Source of the DNA: Liolophura sinensis
Lineage: Eukaryota > Mollusca > Polyplacophora > Chitonida > Chitonidae
NCBI RefSeq assembly: GCF_032854445.1
Contig: NC_088306.1
Span: 19,191,764 to 19,255,763 of the forward strand
DNA length: 64,000 nucleotides
Direction: 5' to 3'
A program made the translations under genes and the position numbers. Positions 11,333 to 22,279 of this stretch are shown here, one piece after another; within the stretch, counting starts at the first letter, position 1; each line of letters starts with the position of its first letter. The notes under the pieces were generated by a model. That model did not search any database and was not told the DNA's origin. It worked only from the letters and a program-made list of their open reading frames with translations.

Positions 11333-14172
11333 ATGGGTATGTACGCTCTACCTTTACTTATTTGTATAATGAGCTTAAATAATATTCGTTTTGGGACTTT
11401 AAACATTAATAGTTTACGGGATCCGTCGAAACAAGGACATGTTAAGCAATTTGTTTTCGATAAAGGAATTGATGTACTATTCTTACAGGAAACACACTTT
11501 GAAAACTATAATGACACTAAATATTTGCAAATCCTGGGCAATGCAAGGTGGGCGTATGGGTCAAATCGAAGTTGTGGGGTGGGAATAATTATTAGGTATA
11601 CGGTAGATTGCATTATACGGAAAATACAGAGGTGTCCTAACGGTCGGTACATAAGCCTTAGGGTTGAACTCAACAACATTGCTTTAAACCTTGTTTGTGT
11701 ATATGCCCCTAATAATCCAAAGGAAAGAAAAGAGTTTGTTTCTAATTTAGATAATGTGATACAGGGCAGTGAGTTGGTTATTATGGGTGGGGATTTTAAT
11801 TGTGTCGAGAGCATTGAATTAGATAGAGCTGGCTGTGCCACTAATGGAAGGAATGATGGAGTGGACGAAATTAATAATTTGAAAAGAGATTTTGGTATTT
11901 GTGATATTTTTAGGAAATTGCATCCGAATAAGAATTGCTACTCGTGATCTAGGCGCAAATGTGCCAGTAGATTGGATAGATTTTATATCCCTAACGCTGT
12001 GTTTAAGTATGTAACCCAGTGTGATGCTGTACATGTGTCCTTTTCTGATCATTCCTGTTTTTTTATATTTCTTTTGAAGATGTCATTTCATTGGAGCCGT
12101 TCTACTGGAAGTAATACTTCTGTGTTAAATAACACGGAGCTTGTTGATAATATTAAATCCGTCTTCCATGATATTTTCTCTGTCTGTACAACTGGTCATG
12201 CAAATCTAATAAACAGATGGGAGACATTTAAAAGGGAATGTAAAGACAGAATTCGGAGTTACTGTAAGGAGAAATCTATGAACAAAAAACGTGATTTGTT
12301 GGAACTTGAACAAGAATTAAATGCGTTAAAATCTAGTCCAATCATTAACTGTGAGCGTATTGACAATGTGAAAAAGACCCTTTATAAGTCGAATCATGCG
12401 GGAGCGGTTATCCGTACTAAAGCTGTTCATTTTGATCAGGGAGAAAAACCAACGAAATATTTCATTAGACGAGAAGTTGGTAGGGGCAGAAAGAAGATGA
12501 TCAAAAGTATTACTTGTCATAGTGATTCTTCAATATCCCATGAATCTCAGGAAGGTATTGCTAAGTGTATAAGGTCGTATTATATGAAATTGTATGCTGA
12601 ATAAGATACTGACTCCTCCATTCAAGATGAGTTCTTGCCATCGCTTCCGATGTTAAATGAAGATTGTAAAACTGCCTGCGATGGCCTTTCGACTGAACAG
12701 GAGTTGTTTTTTGCAGTAAAAAATATGTCTAAAAACCGTTCGCCGGGATGCGACGATTTGCCAGCAGAGTTTTATGTACAATTTTGGCCTCTGTATTCGG
12801 GTGTGTTTACGGATGTAGTTAATTACTGTTTTAACTTGGGTAGATTAAGTAATTCACAGCATTCTGGGTTAATCACACTATTATGTAAGGACCCCGACAA
12901 TGCCGAAAGCATAAAAAAACTGGAGGCCAATCAGCTTACTAAATGTAGATTATAAGATTGTTTCTAAAGCTTTGTGCAATCGGTTAAAAAATGTGTTCCA
13001 TACAATTGTACTTCAGAATCAGACATGTGGAATACCAGGCCGAAGTATTTTTGACAACCTTCACTTATTACGAAATACATATGATTATGTTGAACAAAAA
13101 GATTTAAAAGGATGCTTTCTTAACTTAGACCAGGAGAAAGCCTTTGACAGAGTAGACTGGTCATTTTTGTTCAAATGTTTAGAGAAATTTAACTTCGGAC
13201 CCGGCTTTTGTAAGTGGGTGCAATTATTATATACTGACATTACAAGTAGTGTTATTGTGAACGGGCACATAACAGAAGAATTTAAACTGAGTCGAGGTGT
13301 CCGACAGGGTTGTTCTTTGTCACCATTATTGTATGTGTTGTCCTTAGAGCCCTTTATAGCGGCCATTAGAAACAATGACGAAATTAATGGTGTACGGTTA
13401 CCCGGCACAAATAAGGAAACAAGAGTGTCGGCATTTACAGATGATACGACTGCAATTTTATCTGAAGAGAGTTCTGTTCCGCATGTAATCAAAATAGCAG
13501 AAAGTTATAGAAAAGCCTCAGGAGCAAAACTCAACTTGTTGAAAAGCACGGTTCTTCCCATTGGTAACTGGGACGAAACTAACATGCACAGTGGTGGGCT
13601 TAACATCACTACAAACTCAAAGATTTGTGGGGTATTTTTTGGACTAGATCAAACAGAACTCAATTCTGAGTGTGTTTTAAGTCAGGTAAAGAAACATGTG
13701 TCAGCATGGAATGGAAGATATTTGACCCTACGAGGGAGGTCTGTCTTAATTAATACAGTTGCTTTAGCTGTCTTATGGTTTTCTGCACAGTGTACTCCGT
13801 TGCCACCTAAATGTGTCAATCAATGTTCCCAAACTGTGTTCAGATTTTTGTGGGATAACAAGCCCGAAAGTTTGAAGAGAGTTGTCGTACATAATAAAAT
13901 AGGGAATGGAGGTCTAAACGTACATAACATAGAATGTAAAATAAAAGCACTTGTTACTCGTCATGTTTTAAAGATAATTCATGGAACAACAGCGGAATGG
14001 AAATACTTTGCCATCTGTTGGTTGGGTTTACCCTTAAGGCATGTTTGTCGTGAATTCTGTCGTTCCAATGTCCCACATTCTGAAAACATTCAACCTTTTT
14101 ATAGACTGGCTCTGAGCGCCTGGAGAGAATTTACCACAGGTGTACAACAACCTGTAACATTATGTTCAAACA
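11333..14172 (+). pseudogene. retrotransposon copy 1, ORF2 (APE endonuclease + reverse transcriptase), broken
   Basis: This is the non-LTR retrotransposon polyprotein that nicks target DNA and copies the element RNA. The endonuclease domain (11380-12060) shows TLNINS, QETH, YAPNN, GGDFN and SDHS. The reverse transcriptase (12700-13900) shows NWRPISLLN-type sequence, NLDQEKAFDRVDW, GVRQGCSLSP and catalytic FTDD. Breaks are few: TGA at the position of a usual Trp near 11945, TAA near 12602, and one extra A in an A7 run near 12913-12919. The last codons (CQPSEM) are array DNA, so the C-terminal zinc-binding region present in copy 2 and the 3' UTR are missing. Layout and motifs suggest the Tx1/L1 group; the exact clade is uncertain. 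Confidence 0.88.
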
Positions 14173-14220
14173 GGTGTCAGCCTTCAGAAATGTGACGTAG
14201 TATAAATGTTATAATAGTTC

Positions 14221-14292
14221 AGCTTGTTGTTCTAGTGGTATGATTCTCGCTTCGGGTGCGGGAGGTCTCGGTTTGAATTCCCGGACAAGCCT
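14221..14292 (+). pseudogene. tRNA-Pro-like, anticodon CGG, probably inactive
   Basis: The anticodon loop TTCGGGT gives CGG (proline CCG). The first acceptor pair is A-C, box A reads TGTTCTAGTGG and box B GGTTTGAATTCC, each one base off consensus. It lies about 50 bp after the retrotransposon junction. It could be a diverged functional isoacceptor, but the mismatches suggest decay. Confidence 0.6.
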
Positions 14293-14720
14293 CTAAAGTT
14301 TTGTATTGCTGAATTTAATTTACCAAAGGTCTTGCGTATTGTCACTTTTCATACATTTAAGATCGGGTTTTATTGCTTTTGGGTGACGAAACTGCTCTTG
14401 GGGGATGTAAATTGTAATTGTTAGTGTTTTAACATTGCACAAGCGCCAGCTTGGCATTCAGATCAGTTTTTGCGATCATTTCTGTATTACTGACTTTGTC
14501 CACTTCAGGAAAGAATGTGTCATTTCCTTGATGGTTACATCCTAAAGCGACAATTGGTTGGGAAATTTTACATATCCCATGCAAATTTGTCGAGATAGCA
14601 CCACGAAAACTTATAGTTTATGTGTACTGTTAGCAAACAAAGTTGTACTGCTCTTATTTCAAAACGTTTCACCAGGAATCTGTTTAAGATAGGTTTCTGT
14701 TCGTGAGAAAAAATAACCGA

Positions 14721-14793
14721 GGAGACGTATTGGTCTAGTGGTATTATTCTCGCTTTAGGTTAGAGAGGTCATGTTTTTAATTCCCGTTCAAGG
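14721..14793 (+). pseudogene. degenerate tRNA-Pro-derived copy (older unit)
   Basis: Same relative place as the other second-position copies, but more eroded: loop TTTAGGT and a T-arm without box B. Confidence 0.65.
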
Positions 14794-15647
14794 TATTTCT
14801 TTACTTTGATGTTGAAATAACATTTTACGACGTTTTTTCTTGATAAACCTAAAGCCATATTTCACTTGTGAATCATAAAATATGAGCTTAGGTTTGTCCA
14901 GTGTGTTTCTCGTTTAGGCGTCGTTATTTTCCCGCTTTGATTGTATGTACGACTGTACGATTGGAATTGCCTTTGGGCAGTTTAAAGTCGCCTCCGGGTG
15001 ACGAAACTCTTTCTTTCAAATGATGATAACATGCTTAAGTGGCAAAAGGCCATAAACGTTAAGACATGGAAATCGAACAGTTTTGTGTTTTTTATTCGAA
15101 TTATAACGACGAGTAGATGCAAGTAGAGGGCCAGTTCAAAAGATTCTTGTACGTTTTAGCAAGCTGCAAAATAAACGTAGAGGAACTTATAGTGTGTTAA
15201 TTATAAACAATAGTAGAGGAATTTTATCGTGCATGATCGACGTTTAATTTGGGTGTGGCAGTATTTTCCAATCAGCACCCTAGCAATTGTCAGTTTGGAG
15301 GCAATCCTTGGACCCAGCTGCACCAACTGCGCATATGTAACCAATGAAAACGTACAGGGAATACAAACTGGGATTGACAGCTCGTCAGAAGACATGGCGC
15401 TTGTACGCACCGTGGAGAGCAGAAGAGAATTTTTCAGCGTGGCGGGCACCCAATGAGAAGTAGACATTTTTGAAGGGAGGTGGCATTTGATTTACTCAAA
15501 AATACAAGGTAAGGATCTAGTCCAACACATAGACAACAGATTGGTTTCAGATTGCTGTGAAAAATATAAAACCCTCGTAAGTGTCAAAATTTATAAAACA
15601 TCGTATTTCACGGACTGTTTTGGAACTTTTTTTAAATGCCTTTATCA

Positions 15648-15722
15648 AGCTTGAAAAGCCTTCTCGCATGACAGCTTGAAAAGCCTTCTCGCAGGACAGC
15701 TGGAAAAGCCTCCTTACAGGAC
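15648..15722 (+). repeat. 25-bp tandem triplication inside an array unit
   Basis: AGCTTGAAAAGCCTTCTCGC plus five bases is repeated at 15648, 15673 and 15698 with a few changes. The left-block units have one copy. Confidence 0.85.
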
Positions 15723-15983
15723 AGCTTTTTAAAATCCATGTATGCCGACTTTAACACAGATCTCCGTCACTTGTGATGACTTGCTTGTGTAACGAAACGT
15801 GCACACTGCCAGACGACCTCAAAATGAGGAAAATGATCCAATTGGGTTTGATGAGAAAACTGCAGACGTTGGGAAAGCCATCCTGCGCATGATACAACTT
15901 TCACTTCCGTCCTCTGACGAGGTTGTCACAGCTTTGTCGACTTGCACAACAGCGCAGTCAATCTTCAGTAGAGTGACGTAAAG

Positions 15984-16030
15984 TAGATGCTTAGGGTGCA
16001 AGTGCCCGGGTTCAATTCCCGGACAAACCC
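15984..16030 (+). pseudogene. tRNA-Pro 3' half remnant
   Basis: Only the anticodon-to-acceptor half remains (TTAGGGTGCAAGTGCCCGGG, then TTCAATTCCCGGACAAACCC). The 5' half is deleted. Confidence 0.75.
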
Positions 16031-16689
16031 TCAGACTTTGTTTTGCTATTTTTTTCAACCGAAGATGTCGCGTTTTGTCACTTTTCATAAACATAAGATG
16101 GGGTTCTTACCTTTTGGGTGACGAAACTGTTTTTGGGAGACATTAGTTGTAATGTTTAATGGTTAACATTGCCCAAAGGCCAGCTTCTACTTCAGATCAG
16201 CTCTTACGTCCATTTCTATGTAACTGAATTTGTCCAATAAAGAGCTTTGTTTCAGGAAAGAATATTTCATTTAAGGAAAGAATATTTTGTTTCCTTTATG
16301 ATTAAATCCTACGGCGACAAATCGGTTGCATAATTTTAGAAATTGCAAATTTGTCGAGATAGCACAACGAAAACTTGTAGTTTATGTGGCCAGTTTTTGA
16401 AATGCTTGTCAAGGTTGAAAAGCCATCTCACAGAACAGGCTTTTAAAGTCCATTTATGCTGACTTTGAGACAGATCTCCGTCACTTGTAATGACCTGCTT
16501 ATGTAACAAAATGTATGCACCTCTAGTCGACTTTAAAATGAAGAAGATAATCCCCTTGGATTTTATAAGAAAACTGAAGACGTTGGGAAAACCTTCCTGC
16601 ACAAGATACGTCTTTGACTTGTGTGAAGATCCGCGTACACAGTTTTGTCAAACTTCAGAAAAATGACGTAATGCACTAGTTATAGCCAG

Positions 16690-16765
16690 GGCGGCCACCA
16701 TTATGGTGGGTGGAAACCGGTCAGCGCCCGGGAGAAACCCACGACCAAGCGCTGCCAGATCCTAT
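16690..16765 (-). repeat. SINE family 1 fragment at array/LINE junction
   Basis: GCGGCCACCATTATGGTGGG, GGAAACCGG and CCCACGACC match the body of the common tRNA-derived SINE. It is wedged between the array end and retrotransposon copy 2. Confidence 0.75.
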
Positions 16766-16768
16766 CTA

Positions 16769-17640
16769 AGGTAAGTTTCAGCATTGGTGAAACGTTATGG
16801 TTCAGCCTCTCTTAACCTTGCGTCACACTGGGCCCCTGACAAATTTCCAGATGACACTATCGCGGCTGCTTTGAAACCGTTCGGAGAATATTTATAGATT
16901 TAGATATCACAAGACACGTTCCGTTTCTGGCTTTATTAATTTTGGTGAGGTGTTACATATAATGTTCACGTACTCTGGTCAGACATATGAGTGCCGGAAG
17001 GGTGGCCAAAAGAACCACAAGACAGAGGATTGTAAAGCTACATGGTGCAACAACTGTGGTGGCTCTTTCCCTCACGATGACACGCACACCGAGAATAACT
17101 GCCCTGGGGCTTGTCGTTCGTGCGGTTCTGTGGCTCACAATGTTAATCAATGCTGTGCCCGCGTTTCGTCGTATGTGGCAAGAGTTAAGGGCGTCCTACA
17201 GAGATCACCATGTCGTCAAAGTATCTGATGGCGAAGACGAAATCGTAGACGGCGATGGCTTTATTGACGTCGATGACCTCGACACTACGTCGCATGGCGT
17301 TGAACTTGCGAAACTTGAATCCATGAGCGAGAAGAAAAGACAGAGGATGAAAAGGAAGAAGCAGGCGACGTTAACTTCGTGTCTAATGACGTCACGACCG
17401 ATGAAACTGAGACGGCTGTTCTTTACCCTCAAAGTATGTGGGATGTGCAAGTGGAAGTACATGGCTTAAGTTCTCTGGGGCCATTACGACAGAAGGAAGC
17501 CAAGTTGGAAGCATCACTAACTACAGAAGATGGTAGTGAAACCAATGTTCCGAATACATCTTCGTCAGATGATGTTCTTGATGGCGATTCGGAGGTGTTG
17601 GAATGACACCGACTCCATCACAGTGCAGTGATTTCATGTT
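16769..17640 (+). pseudogene. retrotransposon copy 2, ORF1, decayed
   Basis: This matches copy 1 ORF1 from PDDTIAAALK onward and extends about 60 bp further 5'. Zinc knuckles are readable in 16962-17200: YECRKGGQKNHKTEDC (second Cys of the knuckle replaced by Gly), CNNCGGSFPHDDTHTENNC and CRSCGSVAHNVNQC. The acidic tail follows in shifted frames. Confidence 0.75.
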
Positions 17641-17769
17641 GAGGGAATGCAGAAAGCGGAAATCAGCCGCCCCTCCTCGTGATAGAAGGCGGCGAGGAAA
17701 AGATTAATTAGACATAATTAATCAAGGTACTTCAGTGTTCCAGTTCAACTCAGAACAATGGGTATGTAT

Positions 17770-20700
17770 GGTTTATTTTTTCTACTTTCTATAATGGCTG
17801 CTCAAGATTATAATTGGTTTTGGTGCCTTACATGTTAATGGTGTACGTGATGTGTATAAGCAGGGGCAAGTAAAAAAGTTTGTTTTTGATGACATAGATG
17901 TTATATTTGTTTAAAAAACTCATTTTGCTAATTACAATGATGCTAAAGGTTTGAATATCCCTGGGGGTTCAAGGTGGGCTTACGGGACTAATAAGAGTTG
18001 TTTGGTGGGTATTATAGTCCGGTATTCTGTAGATTGCGTAATATTCAAGGTAATTAGATGCCCGTATTTCCATTATTTAGTAATGAAGGTGGAATTGAAT
18101 AGCACAGCAATAGATCTTGTTTGCGCTTACGCCCCTACTGTTGCAAGGGATAAGAAGGAGTTTATTACCAGCGTAGACGCACTTATAGGCGGTAGTACAC
18201 TATAGTATTAGGAATGGATATCAGCTGTGTTGAAAACAATGTACTGGGTAAATTTAGTGGCAACGAGAATTCCAGGAATGGCGGGTTTCATGAAATGAAT
18301 GAATTAGAAAAGGATTTTGCGATATTTTTAGGGAACTTAACCCAACAACAGATGTTACTTCTTGTCGAGGGGTATAATTGGCAGTAGACTTGATAGGTTT
18401 TTATTTGACAACTACAGTTAAAAACTACGTGATATCATCTGACATTTTCCATGTCCCATTTCCCAGTCACTCGTGTGTGTATTTTAATGTATGTTTTAAG
18501 GACTGCTTTACATGGCGCCCTTTCTATTGGAAATGTAATGTCTCCATTTTTACAGACAGTGCCTTAGACATTAAAGTTTAAAATATGTTTGATAATTTAT
18601 ATCATAATTAAGTTCATTTAAAGGATGCCAGTTTAACTGACAGTTGGGAACAATTTAAAGCTGACTGTAACGATATTAGCCGAACACCTTGCAGCATTTT
18701 CTCGGCACAGGAAAAAAGACAGATTAGCTGAGTGGGAAAAGGAATCAAATGCTTTGAAGTAGGATCCAATTTCAAATTCTGAAAAAGTTAACGATGTAAA
18801 GAAAACAATGAATGCCATACATAAGACAGATCGGGACGGGCAGTCATAAGAGCTAAGGCCGTGTACTCTTCTTTTTTTCTTTTTTCCCTGACAATTTAGA
18901 CAATATTAAAAACTGGAGACCAATAAGCCTGTTAAATGATCAAAGTGAGAAACCAACTAGATATTTTATTAGGCGTGAGATGTGAAGACCGAAAACGAGG
19001 TGATGAAAGGTATTAAACGTCATGAAGACGGGACTGTTCTTCACTCTTGTCAAACAGAGATTGATTCCGCATTCGATTTTATTATAATGTTCTCTACGCG
19101 AATTAATTGACTAATACTGATTGTTAGGATGATTTTCTAGCAGGCCTACCGAAATTATCAAACGATTTAAAAGATTTTGTTGACGGAAGATGAATTGATT
19201 TTTTTGCGGTGAAAAATATGTGCAAATATCGTTCTCCGGTGGGGATGGTCTTCCGGTATGTCCGATTTTGGCCCATTTTAGGCAAATTGTATACTCACGT
19301 TGTTAATTGTTGTTTTCGCTTTGGTGCGCTTACGTCATCTCAGACATGTGGTTTAATTACTCTTCTTTGTAAGGACCCTGGCAATTAGACAATATTAGAA
19401 ACTGGGGACCAATAAGCCTGTTAAATGCTGATTACAAAATTTTGTCCTTATGTAATCGGCTGAAATCTGTCATCTCTACAGTTGTTAAGCAAAACCAAAA
19501 TTGTGGTCTCCTAAGCAGGAATATATTTGTCACTTTACACTTGCTTAGAAATACGTATGATTATGTCGAACAAAAACACCATAAGACATTTTTTATCAAT
19601 TTAGACCAGGAAAAAGCCTTCGGCCGAGTTGATTGGTCGTTTAGAAGTGTTTAGAAAAGTACAATTTTGATCCAGAGTTCTGTTGATGGGTCAAAATATT
19701 ATTCATGGATATATCTTATTGAGTTATTGTAAATGGCCACTTGTCTTATTCCTCCAGTTCATTTTGAGGCGTCCACGAGGGCTGTGTCCTTTCGTCGCTA
19801 TCTTATTTATTGTCACTGGAGTCATTTTAGCTGCTGTTCGAAAGAATAGTTCAATTAAGGGTGAAGGTATGCCTGGAACTGACAATGAGGCCAAGGCGTG
19901 TGCTTTTGTGGACGATTCAACTGTCATTGTTTCCGAAGAGAGCTCTGTTGAGCATGTTGTACATACAGCAGAAATGTACGGTGGAGCTTAAGGGACCAAA
20001 CTGAATCTGTCCAAAAACGCTGCACTGGCCATAGGCAAATAGAACACTGTAAATGTTCTTGACATTGGCCTCAAGACAGCTAAAATGCCGAGATTTGTGG
20101 TGTGTACTTTGGCCCTGACGCCACAGTATTGAACTATGATGGCATTCTCACAAAAGTTTTAAAAAATGTTTCTTCTTGCACAGGAAGGTTTCTAACGCTC
20201 AGGGGGAGGTCTGTGTTGGTTAATTCAGTAGACTTAACAGTTTTGTGGTTTATTGCCCAGTGTGTGGTTTATTGCCCAGTGTGTTTATTTACCCACTAAA
20301 CACATTTCTCAATGTCCGAATGCTGTTCACGGATGTTTTTTATGGAATAACAAACCGGAGTCATTGAAGAGAACTGTTATTTGCAATACATTTGCCGCTG
20401 GGTGGCCTTAATGCGCAAAATATTTATTTCTGGTAATAAGTATTTGGTATAAAACACATTTTGAAACTGCTACGCAGGCAATGTGCTGATTGGACATATT
20501 TTGCCATTTACTGGATTGGAGTGTCACTTAGAAACTTTAAACCAGAATTTGGAAAACCTAATGTTCCGCACTCTGAAGATGTACCTCAGTTTTATAAGTT
20601 CGCCCTCGATGCTTGAAGGGAATTTTATACAGGTTAGAAGTTACCCACTATGATTTACCCCAGCAAGGCTGTTTATGTTGTTATGTTGTTACTTAAGAAA

Positions 20701-21260
20701 GTCATTGAAGCTTCAAGTTGTTATGAATCGGCCGCAGTTAAACTGGCCAGTCATACTGAAGAGTGTTTTTAACAAATTTCTAGACCATAACTTAATAAAT
20801 TTGTTTAAAGTTAGTTCATGGCATCTTGCCTGTTAAAAAATAGCGTTTGCGTCGTAACATAGTCACTGATGACGCTTGTGTGTTTTGTCAATGCTGGGAA
20901 ACACAAACTCTATTTTTTTTTATGGAATGTCATATGATTTAGTATGTCACTAATGAGTTTCTTGGAGTGTTTATGAAATATGCCATTTGTTTTACTTTCC
21001 TTTAATGAAAAACATCTCAAGTTTATCCACAAGTTACTAGTTTTTGAGAAAGTGAGAATGTAATAAGTGTCATACAATTTTTACTCTGGTGTGCTAGAAA
21101 TGACATTGTCTTTGAACGGAAGAAAAGAGATGCGACTTATTTTGTTGATTTTGTTGGCATCAATCCAAGGAGTTTCAAAGAAATATGGTGTACAAACAAT
21201 GTACTCTGTAAAGTTGTAAACCGTAAACTTATTTATTTCCTTTGGGAGCTTCCTTAAGAA
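17770..21260 (+). pseudogene. retrotransposon copy 2, ORF2, heavily decayed
   Basis: Many stops and frameshifts, yet the order matches copy 1: endonuclease pieces (RWAYGTNKSC, LVCAYAPT), the KPTRYFIRREM-like spacer, and RT pieces (NWGPISLLNADYKI, NLDQEKAFGRVDW, FVDDSTVIVSEESS, FLTLRGRSVLVNS). It continues past the copy 1 truncation point into a C-terminal segment with DACVFCQCWET and LLWCARNDIVFE. These resemble the C-terminal Cys/His and tryptophan-rich segments of such ORF2 proteins. It therefore shows how much copy 1 has lost (roughly 0.6 kb of coding sequence). Confidence 0.8.
18872..18945 (+). repeat. displaced duplicate of an RT segment inside copy 2
   Basis: A T-rich stretch and CCCTGACAATTTAGACAATA, then ACTGGAGACCAATAAGCCTG, interrupt the spacer domain here. 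The same sequence occurs in its proper RT position at 19376-19430. The insertion falls between the codons for the AVYS and QSEKPT segments. Confidence 0.75.
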
Positions 21261-21289
21261 CTGGCAAATTATCAATGAAATAATAAGCA

Positions 21290-21615
21290 GTAATTGTCAC
21301 TGTGATGCATTTTTCTGAAAATCACGGTTACAAAATACGTGACTAGGTAGTCACAGTACATCCCGCCTGGTTTTTAAATTTTGAGATTTTCTTGGATGTC
21401 CAAAAAAATTGCCAGCTTCTTCTCAAAATTTTGAACTTGACAGCTGTTTCCCGATCAGCTGAAGTGAACAATTGCCGGAGTATAACGGCTTACAGGAACA
21501 GCAATGTAACAGTTGACGTGAACAATTGCCGGAGTATAACGGCTTACAGGAACAGCAATATAACAGTTGAAGTGAACAATTGCCGGAGTATAACGGCTTA
21601 CAGGAACAGCAATGT
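21290..21615 (+). repeat. dispersed repeat with 54-bp tandem triplication
   Basis: GTGAACAATTGCCGGAGTAT and the following 34 bases repeat at 21464, 21518 and 21572 with only a few differences. The upstream 170 bp (GATTTTCTTGGATGTC, CTCAAAATTTTGAACTTGAC) match 22060-22260, where the unit is single. The open frame across the repeats exists because 54 is a multiple of three; nothing suggests a protein. Confidence 0.85.
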
Positions 21616-22059
21616 TTTCACTGGCCTGTAGAAATGTGCATTGATAAGTAAGTTGTATCTCTTAAGAATACCTTATGTGACTTATTGCTATGAAGGCATG
21701 AAATAATTTGTTTTTCTTGCCAAAGAATAGGAGAGTGTAGTGTGGAATGCTCATTTAAAATTAGAACAGGTAGAAATTTATCTTGCCAAGGTATGACAAA
21801 CAATTTGTTTCCGGAGTTATGCAATTATTTGCATCATCTGGCGGCTATAGGCAGACGTGTTTGTAATCAATGGTTCAACGGAATTTTAAGCAGACACCAC
21901 TGGACTTTTAAAGAAATGCAACATGACTTGATTATGTCAGAAGTCATGAATTTTTGTAAACACTGGTGGTAAGGACTTCATTTTGCGAACTTTGCAACCT
22001 AGTTTCGAATCCTGTACACAGCCAATGAAATGTTGTTTTGATTGTTTTTATGGATCCGT

Positions 22060-22275
22060 TGTTGACGATGTGATGCCCGTTTTTATTCCAAACACGTGAC
22101 GAGGTAGTGAAAGTACTTCCCTTTGTTTTTTTAAGTCTGAGATTTTGTTAGATGTCAAGAAAAAATTCCCATTTTGTTTTCTCAAAATTTTAAACTTGAC
22201 AGGTGTTTTTCGAACAGTCGAAGTGAGCAATCACTAGACTATAACGGCTGATCGAGCTTACAGGAACATTTCTCT
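22060..22275 (+). repeat. second copy of the 21.3-kb dispersed repeat
   Basis: CACGTGACGAGGTAGTGAAA, GATTTTGTTAGATGTC, CTCAAAATTTTAAACTTGAC and ACTATAACGGCT align in order with 21320-21500, with moderate divergence. Confidence 0.7.
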
Positions 22276-22279
22276 TCAA

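Larger units (their letters stand above)
10298..14172 (+). mobile_element. Tx1/L1-like non-LTR retrotransposon, copy 1 (both ends truncated)
   Basis: About 3.9 kb lies between array sequence ending at GGAGGC and array sequence resuming at GTCAGCCTT. No poly(A), simple-repeat tail or target duplication is visible, and about 590 bp of array are absent. A recombination or deletion event at one or both junctions is likely. The same family is present as the older copy at 16769-21260. Confidence 0.85.
14173..16689 (+). repeat. tRNA-Pro array, right block (older, diverged units)
   Basis: After the first retrotransposon the array resumes at GTCAGCCTT, about 50 bp before a tRNA-Pro-like sequence, and runs through one full unit and part of another. 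About 590 bp expected from the unit period are missing across the retrotransposon. These units differ far more from the left block than the left units differ from one another, so they escaped homogenisation. They also contain a 25-bp triplication at 15648-15722. The block ends a few bases before the position where the next tRNA would start. Confidence 0.85.

Noticed and set aside
15799-15981. 60-codon ORF in the diverged array unit
   Set aside because: It corresponds to spacer sequence that is not open in the other units.
1-16689. CRISPR array or rDNA
   Set aside because: Unit length is about 1.7 kb with tRNA-Pro genes; no short direct repeat/spacer pattern and no rRNA motifs.
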